Part shown: piece after piece, positions 6,460-10,849 of the stretch
How the letters are laid out: each line of letters starts with the position of its first letter
Numbering within the stretch: the stretch's first letter is position 1
Origin: Rickettsiales bacterium
GTDB taxonomy: Bacteria; Pseudomonadota; Alphaproteobacteria; Rs-D84
Assembly: GCA_031278055.1 (NCBI GenBank)
Contig: JAITLD010000070.1
Coordinates: 1-10,849, forward strand
DNA length: 10,849 nucleotides
Reading direction: 5' to 3'
Notes under the pieces: generated by a model
Databases searched by the model: none
Told to the model about the DNA's origin: nothing
The model's input: only the letters and a program-made list of their open reading frames with translations
Translations under genes and position numbers: made by a program

Positions 6460-6483
6460 CCTTCTTGGGCTAGCCCAAGGAGG
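6460..6483. repeat. 24-bp imperfect palindrome; possible minus-strand terminator or protein-binding site
   Basis: The centre CTTGGGCTAGCCCAAG is a perfect 16-bp palindrome. It extends through CCTT/GAGG, with one G-T wobble, to 24 bp. On the minus strand the hairpin is followed by TATATTTTTT, which fits an intrinsic terminator for leftward transcripts. On the plus strand it carries an AAGGAGG, but only a 6-codon frame follows. It lies about 130 bp before the restriction-modification gene, so an operator role is also possible. Confidence 0.55.
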
Positions 6484-6551
6484 ATTCTTGCACTAATGCA
6501 TCGTGTATCATTTTAACTTGTGTTTGCACACTTTTTTAGGCAAAATTCACC

Positions 6552-6570
6552 ACAAATCTAGTCTTGACCC
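6552..6570 (+). mobile_element. Solitary IS1595-type terminal repeat (left IS remnant)
   Basis: ACAAATCTAGTCTTGACCC is the exact 19-bp reverse complement of the end of the IS1595-family element at 10629-10647. The outer GGGTC tip points right, so the lost element lay to the left. Before it, AGGCAAA also matches the sequence inside the right-hand IS end. A plus-strand frame running through it ends FFRQNSPQI-stop within the repeat, comparable with the MFRQI end of the intact copy. Nothing else of a transposase remains between 6400 and 6552. Confidence 0.65.
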
Positions 6571-6615
6571 ATTTTTCAATTTGTTTTTCGTTAAAATCTT
6601 TGGTATTGTTCGGGT

Positions 6616-9573
6616 GTGAATGCATTTGTGAATGACTATGTTTCCGAGTTAAATAAAAAGTTCCAAACAAGGGACGCGCGTGAGCACGCATACCGTCCGG
6701 CGCTGCAAAGATTATTCGAGCAATTAGAGCCCAACATAAATGCCATAAACGAGCCAAAGCATATAAAAGACGTCGGCGCGCCGGATTTCGTTATCAAACG
6801 TAAAGAAATCCCGCTGGGATACGCAGAAGCAAAAGACATAACCGAAAACATTGACGACCCGAAGCATAAAGAACAATTTGACCGGTATCTTGTCGGACTT
6901 GAAAATCTGATAATCACTAATTATCTGCGGTTTCAATTCTGGCGTAGCGGTGAAAAAATTGCAGATATTGAAATAGCGCGTATTGAGGGCGGCGGTATGT
7001 TCGGCCCGCAAAAAATAGTTCCCATCTCAGAAAACGATTTGGAACTTGAAAATCTGTTGCGCCAATTCATCGGATACAATGGTAAAACAATAAAGTCCGC
7101 AACCGAATTATCCAAAATTATGGCCTTGAAAGCGCGGGCTATGGCGAATGTTATTGTCCGTGCGTTAAAATCTGATAATGACGAAAAATATGAAAATCGG
7201 TCTTTGTACCAACAACTTGACGCGTTCCGTTCCGTTTTATTGCCGGAAATTACGATTGATGAGTTTGCAGATGTATATTCGCAAACGATTGCCTATGGTA
7301 TGTTTGTGGCGCGACTGCAGGATAAAACGCCGGACGATTTTTCACGACAAGAAGCGGTCAATTTAATTCCGCGTTCCAATCCGTTTCTTAAAAAGTTGTT
7401 CGGATATATTGCAGGGCCGGAGTTTGATGAGCGGATAGAATGGGTTGTTGATGACTTGGCGCGGTTGTTCCGTGCGGCCGCGCTTGACCGGATTATGGTT
7501 GGATTTGGGGCGGCAAAAAAGACAACCGACCCGGTAGTGCATTTTTACGAGGACTTTCTGGCGGATTATAACCCGAAACTCCGAAAAGCACGGGGCGTTT
7601 GGTATACGCCCGAGCCGGTGGTAAATTATATTGTCCGCGCAGTTGATAGTATTCTGAAAACCGATTTTAATTTACCGAATGGCTTGGCCGATAATTCCAC
7701 AATTTTATACAAAACGAAAACCGACCCAAAATTACCGGCACGTGAAATACATAAAGTTCAGATTCTTGACCCAGCGACCGGAACAGGAACATTCCTTGCA
7801 AGTGTGATACGGCGGATTTATGAAAATCAGACCGCAAACGGATTATCTGGTGTGTGGAATGACTATGTTGGTAAAGACCTTTTGCCGCGAATCCACGGGT
7901 TTGAGATTCTTATGGCGTCCTATGCAATGGCGCACCTGAAACTCGATATGATTTTGGCGGAAACGGGATACAGGTTTGACAGCGCGCACCGGTTGGGCGT
8001 GTATCTGACTAATTCGCTTGAAGAAGGCGACAGAGAATATAACCGGTTGCCGTTTGATATGTGGTTGGCCGAGGAAGCAAGGGCGGCAAGCGTTGTAAAA
8101 ACGGATATCCCGGTTATGGTTGTGCTGGGCAATCCACCATATTCTGTCAGCAGTTCCAATAAGGGAAAATGGATAACCGAACTTATGGATAAATATAAGG
8201 AAAATCTGAACGAGCGGAATATACAGCCGCTTTCAGACGATTATATAAAGTTTATTCGTTTAGCGCAGAATTACATAGACAAAAACGGGAGCGGTGTTTT
8301 TTCTTACATATCAAATAATTCTTACCTTGACGGGCTGATACACCGGCAAATGCGAAAGTCATTGTTGGATAGTTTCGATACAATTTATATCATAAATCTG
8401 CATGGTAATTCTAACATTCACGAAATTGCGCCAGATAATCAAAAAGACGAAAATGTTTTTGATATTCAACAAGGGGTTTCAATTTCTATTTTTGTAAAAA
8501 GTAAAAATGCAAGCCGGCGCGGTTTTTTTTATACAGACGTATGGGGAAAACGCAAAGATAAAAACGAATGGCTGGATATGCATGAATTAGAAAGCGACCA
8601 GTGGCAGAAATTAGAACCGACCGCGCCAAGTTATTTCTTTGCGCCAAAAGATTTTAGCGGACAAACTGAATATGAAAGGGGTTTCAAGATTGACGAATTA
8701 TGTGCCACGAATACCAGCGGAATAAAAACACATAACGATGCTGAACTTATTTCCTTTGACCGATTTACAACCGATTTTAATAATCCAATTTTATATCGTC
8801 CATTTGATACAAGATGGATAAATTATGATTTATCAAAAGTTGTCCGGCACAGATATGGAATTATGAAACAAATGCTGAAAGATAATGTTGCAATTATTGC
8901 GACACGACAATTCAGTGGTGGAAAACATTTCACGGCATATATAACGAACACTTTGACCGAAATTAGTTCTCAACCCTATGCAGGCTGGGTTATTTTTCCA
9001 CTTTGGATTTATGATGAAAATAGCAATGACCGGCGTGCAAATCTAAATCCAAAAATAGTTCGTGAAATTGAAAGTAAAATCAGAGTTGTTTCGCCACAGG
9101 ATTTATTTGATTATATTTATGCAGTTTTGCATTCGTCGAAATACCGCCAAAAATATCGTGAGTTTCTGAAAATTGACTTTCCTCGTATTCCATATCCGGC
9201 TACACGAGCAAACTTTGACCGGCTTGTAAAATTGGGCGCAGAACTTCGGAATCTGCATTTAATGAAAACAAATCCGAGCCACCCAATCGTTAAATATGAA
9301 GTTTCTGGCACGAATAAAATAGATTTTGTTAAATACTTTCCTGCCGTCGGTAACACACCGGCATTCGTGCAAATAAATGATTCGGGTCAGTGGTTTGATA
9401 ATGTTTCAGAAACGGCGTGGAACTTTTATATCGGCGGATACCAGCCCGCGCAGAAATGGTTAAAAGACCGCAAAGGCCGCACTCTTTCAACAAACGACAT
9501 TATTCATTATCAAAAAATCATTTGGATTCTGACCGAAACCGACCGAATAATGAAAGAGATTGACAATGAATAA
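6616..9573 (+). CDS. Single-chain restriction-modification enzyme (type IIG / type ISP-like, N6-adenine)
   Basis: 985-aa enzyme combining DNA cleavage, adenine methylation and target recognition. Residues 1-130 are a probable PD-(D/E)xK nuclease: D57 in GAPDF and E71-A-K73. A helical linker follows to about 320. The gamma-class methyltransferase spans about 325-600: motif X GVWYTPEPVVNYIV, motif I DPATGTG (385-391), FE at 429-430, and the catalytic NPPY at 506-509. The C-terminal half is a type ISP-like specificity domain with RPFDTRW (728), RQFSGG (764), FPLWIYDE (794), FDYIYAVLHS (831) and YIGGYQPAQKWLKDRKGR (938). No helicase motifs are present, unlike true type ISP enzymes such as LlaGI, so cutting near the site as in type IIG is inferred. 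The start is a GTG at 6616 with no good ribosome site; GTG at 6628 is an alternative. It is more AT-rich than the housekeeping genes, especially in the specificity part, and starts 45 bp after an IS end. It overlaps the BRO gene by 8 bp. Confidence 0.9.
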   Translation: MNAFVNDYVSELNKKFQTRDAREHAYRPALQRLFEQLEPNINAINEPKHIKDVGAPDFVIKRKEIPLGYAEAKDITENIDDPKHKEQFDRYLVGLENLIITNYLRFQFWRSGEKIADIEIARIEGGGMFGPQKIVPISENDLELENLLRQFIGYNGKTIKSATELSKIMALKARAMANVIVRALKSDNDEKYENRSLYQQLDAFRSVLLPEITIDEFADVYSQTIAYGMFVARLQDKTPDDFSRQEAVNLIPRSNPFLKKLFGYIAGPEFDERIEWVVDDLARLFRAAALDRIMVGFGAAKKTTDPVVHFYEDFLADYNPKLRKARGVWYTPEPVVNYIVRAVDSILKTDFNLPNGLADNSTILYKTKTDPKLPAREIHKVQILDPATGTGTFLASVIRRIYENQTANGLSGVWNDYVGKDLLPRIHGFEILMASYAMAHLKLDMILAETGYRFDSAHRLGVYLTNSLEEGDREYNRLPFDMWLAEEARAASVVKTDIPVMVVLGNPPYSVSSSNKGKWITELMDKYKENLNERNIQPLSDDYIKFIRLAQNYIDKNGSGVFSYISNNSYLDGLIHRQMRKSLLDSFDTIYIINLHGNSNIHEIAPDNQKDENVFDIQQGVSISIFVKSKNASRRGFFYTDVWGKRKDKNEWLDMHELESDQWQKLEPTAPSYFFAPKDFSGQTEYERGFKIDELCATNTSGIKTHNDAELISFDRFTTDFNNPILYRPFDTRWINYDLSKVVRHRYGIMKQMLKDNVAIIATRQFSGGKHFTAYITNTLTEISSQPYAGWVIFPLWIYDENSNDRRANLNPKIVREIESKIRVVSPQDLFDYIYAVLHSSKYRQKYREFLKIDFPRIPYPATRANFDRLVKLGAELRNLHLMKTNPSHPIVKYEVSGTNKIDFVKYFPAVGNTPAFVQINDSGQWFDNVSETAWNFYIGGYQPAQKWLKDRKGRTLSTNDIIHYQKIIWILTETDRIMKEIDNE

Positions 9574-10399
9574 AAATGAAATCAAACTTTTTCAGGATAA
9601 GAACATTCGCACGCTGTGGGACGAGACCGCCGAAAAGTGGTATTTTTCTGTCGTTGATGTTGTAGGGGCTTTAACCGACCAAACGACACAGGACGGCGCG
9701 CGCAATTATTGGAAAGTGCTGAAACACCGGCTTTCACAAGAAAGCGACCAACCGGTTACATTTTGTAACCAGTTGAAAATGATGTCGCAAGACGGCAAGA
9801 TGCGCGAAACCGATGTTGCCGATACCGCCGGAATCTTGCGTCTTATCCAATCCGTTCCGTCTCCAAAGGCCGAACCGTTCAAGTTGTGGCTGGCAAAAGT
9901 TGGTTCTGACAGAATTGATGAAATGGTTGACCCTGAACTGGCAATAACTCGCGCGTTGGAATACTATGCGAAAAAGGGTTATTCTTTGGATTGGATAAAT
10001 CAGCGACTGAAAACAATCGAGGTCAGGAAGCAACTGACCGACGAATGGGACAGGGGCGGCATTAAGAAAGGTTTGGAATACGCGTTATTGACCGACGAAC
10101 TTTACAGCGGGTGGGCTGGGCTGAATGCACGGGCATATAAAAAACTGAAAGGCCTGACAAAGGAAAATCTGCGCGACAATATGTCAAATATGGAACTCGT
10201 ATTGAATATGTTGGCCGAATTGACGATAACCGAATTAGCGAGCACAGAAAAGCCCAAAGGGTTAAATGAGAATATGAAACTTGCGCGTCGTGGTGGTGTT
10301 GCGGCCGGGCGCGCCAGAAAGGAAATTGAAAAAGAAACCGGCAAGCCGGCAATAACCGCCCAAAACGCCAAGGGTCTGAAACTAATTGGCAAAAAATAA
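9566..10399 (+). CDS. BRO-N / DinD-like protein encoded with the restriction enzyme
   Basis: 277-aa protein. The N-terminal BRO-N-like domain (about 8-115) has EKWYFSVVDVVGALTD, YWKVLKHRL, DVADTAGILRLIQSVPSPKAEPFKLWLAKVG. The C-terminal part carries the conserved WINQRLKTIEVRKQLTDEW (144-161), LKGLTKENLRDNMSNMELVLNMLAE, and a basic tail RKEIEKETGKP. This layout is that of proteins annotated as BRO family, phage antirepressor-like or DinD-like. BRO-N binds DNA in viral relatives; E. coli DinD inhibits RecA. The exact role here is unknown. The ATG at 9566 lies inside the end of the restriction-modification gene (shared ATGAATAA) with AAAGAG 7 bases upstream; a TTG at 9560 is less likely. Overlap implies coupled translation and joint function or regulation: control of the enzyme, anti-recombination during cleavage, or a phage-sensing partner. 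Confidence 0.85.
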   Translation: MNKNEIKLFQDKNIRTLWDETAEKWYFSVVDVVGALTDQTTQDGARNYWKVLKHRLSQESDQPVTFCNQLKMMSQDGKMRETDVADTAGILRLIQSVPSPKAEPFKLWLAKVGSDRIDEMVDPELAITRALEYYAKKGYSLDWINQRLKTIEVRKQLTDEWDRGGIKKGLEYALLTDELYSGWAGLNARAYKKLKGLTKENLRDNMSNMELVLNMLAELTITELASTEKPKGLNENMKLARRGGVAAGRARKEIEKETGKPAITAQNAKGLKLIGKK

Positions 10400-10402
10400 C
10401 GC

Positions 10403-10430
10403 TTTACTTGGCCCGAAACCGCGTTATAAT
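10403..10430 (+). promoter_or_regulatory. Orphan sigma70-type promoter downstream of the BRO gene
   Basis: TTTACT (10403-10408), a 16-bp spacer and a perfect TATAAT (10425-10430). The only frame it could drive before the IS is a 20-codon ATG frame at 10453-10515 with a very basic product and a weak ribosome site. The promoter may belong to a gene removed when the accessory DNA and IS arrived. Confidence 0.5.
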
Positions 10431-10542
10431 CATATAAATTGATAAAAGTGTGATGCATTTCGCTGAAAATCAGTATCGGAATGGCAAGAAAACACGGAAA
10501 AAGGTTAGATTTTGACCCCTGTCACCCCGACCAGAATATTTA

Positions 10543-10559
10543 AGAGTTCAGAGTTATGA
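10543..10559. repeat. Dispersed short repeat shared with the left repeat cluster
   Basis: AGAGTTCAGAGTTATGA is identical to 254-270, the inner arm of the nested inverted repeat. AATTAATAATTA follows closely here and also occurs inside that element (about 308-318). It is probably a fragment of the same repeat family, about 10 kb away. Confidence 0.6.
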
Positions 10560-10628
10560 AAAATTAATAATTATGGTTCTTGACTAGCATCTCGACAAAA
10601 AATTAATTAATTTAGCAATTATTTTCGC

Positions 10629-10849
10629 GGGTCAAGACTAGATTTGTCATATTTGCCTGAACATTTTCAATAATAGCTTGTATATGTTATCTTGTCTATG
10701 GTTATACCGCCACTCGCTCTCTTTCAAGTGTAATTCATAGTCATCCTGCTTTATCCCTCGGAACTTCGCCAATCTCACTTTCAGCCATCCCCAAAAACCC
10801 TCGATCCTGTTCGTAGTAACACAAACCCCATTCTCATATCTCGTATACT
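10629..10849 (-). mobile_element. IS1595-family insertion sequence, 3' end (runs off the right edge)
   Basis: The element end is set by GGGTCAAGACTAGATTTGT at 10629-10647, which matches the solitary end at 6552-6570 in inverse orientation. The transposase stop overlaps the inner edge of this repeat, as expected for the 3' end of an insertion sequence. The rest of the element, its other end and any target duplication lie outside the window. Confidence 0.8.
10647..10849 (-). CDS. IS1595-family (ISXO2-like) transposase, C-terminal part
   Basis: The minus-strand frame is open from the window edge (first full codon at 10847) to TGA at 10649-10647, 66 residues. It contains TNRIEGFWGWLK, the last catalytic block of the IS1595 family (N and K of the DDNK-type arrangement), then VRLAKFRGI and a C-terminal helix ESEWRYNHRQDNIYKLLLK. 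No disruption is seen in this part. The zinc-binding N-terminus and the first two catalytic aspartates are beyond the window. Confidence 0.88.
   Translation of the reverse strand, partial: YTRYENGVCVTTNRIEGFWGWLKVRLAKFRGIKQDDYELHLKESEWRYNHRQDNIYKLLLKMFRQI

Noticed and set aside
6496..6516. Six-codon frame after AAGGAGG inside the palindrome
   Set aside because: Too short and spaced 12 bases from the Shine-Dalgarno-like sequence; the AAGGAGG is better explained as a palindrome arm.
6155..6570. MITE with IS1595-type ends (GTCGAGAACTAGA at 6155 resembling the IS tip)
   Set aside because: The left match is short and needs an indel and mismatches; a strong promoter and structured region follow at once. 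Not enough for a terminal repeat.
6107..6615. tRNA, tmRNA, RNase P or SRP RNA in the pyk downstream gap
   Set aside because: No T-arm GGTTCGA-type sequence, no cloverleaf, and none of the conserved core motifs of these RNAs.
9560..9573. Frameshift splitting one long restriction-modification gene
   Set aside because: The first protein ends with the normal family C-terminus (RIMKEIDNE), and the second is a different, complete family with its own start and ribosome site.

Overview
The window most likely comes from an alphaproteobacterium, probably one close to none of the usual model species. The best marker is a GapR (DUF2312) protein, a nucleoid-associated family largely confined to Alphaproteobacteria. 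It sits divergently beside pyruvate kinase, a neighbourhood seen in that class. The chromosomal core has moderate to high GC with many CG dinucleotides. It is flanked and interrupted by more AT-rich accessory DNA. I ran no searches; all calls rest on motifs, reading frames and recalled family knowledge.

Layout. (1) 1-100 is the C-terminal end of an rve-type transposase that runs in from the left. (2) 101-497 has no gene. It is packed with repeats: three units of about 59 bp, two identical 23-bp palindromes, a further hairpin, and a nested inverted repeat at 195-376. (3) 498-4675 is a minus-strand housekeeping block. In transcription order it holds gapR, miaB, a fused ybeY-lnt gene and dapF. 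The first three overlap one another. dapF has its own promoter, placed so that its mRNA would start at or next to the start codon. (4) 4760-6106 is pyk, divergent from gapR. (5) 6107-6615 has no protein gene. It holds a probable pyk terminator, a very good sigma70-type promoter, about 190 nt of sequence able to fold into a long paired rod (a candidate non-coding RNA), a long palindrome and a solitary IS1595-type end. (6) 6616-10399 is a two-gene accessory operon: a single-chain restriction-modification enzyme (type IIG / type ISP-like, 985 aa, no helicase) and, overlapping its last 8 bases, a BRO-N/DinD-like protein. (7) 10400-10646 is intergenic, with an orphan promoter and a short dispersed repeat. 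(8) 10629-10849 is the end of an IS1595-family insertion sequence with the C-terminus of its transposase on the minus strand.

How the parts fit. gapR, miaB, ybeY-lnt and dapF serve chromosome organisation, tRNA modification, rRNA maturation, lipoprotein N-acylation and lysine/peptidoglycan precursor synthesis. In many Alphaproteobacteria the order is miaB-phoH-ybeY-corC-lnt. Here phoH and corC are missing from between their neighbours, and ybeY and lnt have merged into one reading frame. The restriction-modification/BRO pair lies between two matching 19-bp IS1595-type ends that point towards each other, which suggests delivery as the cargo of an IS-flanked unit whose left IS has since decayed.

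Most worth following up: the YbeY-Lnt fusion, the restriction enzyme/BRO overlapping operon, the candidate structured RNA at 6209-6395, and the repeat cluster at 114-498.
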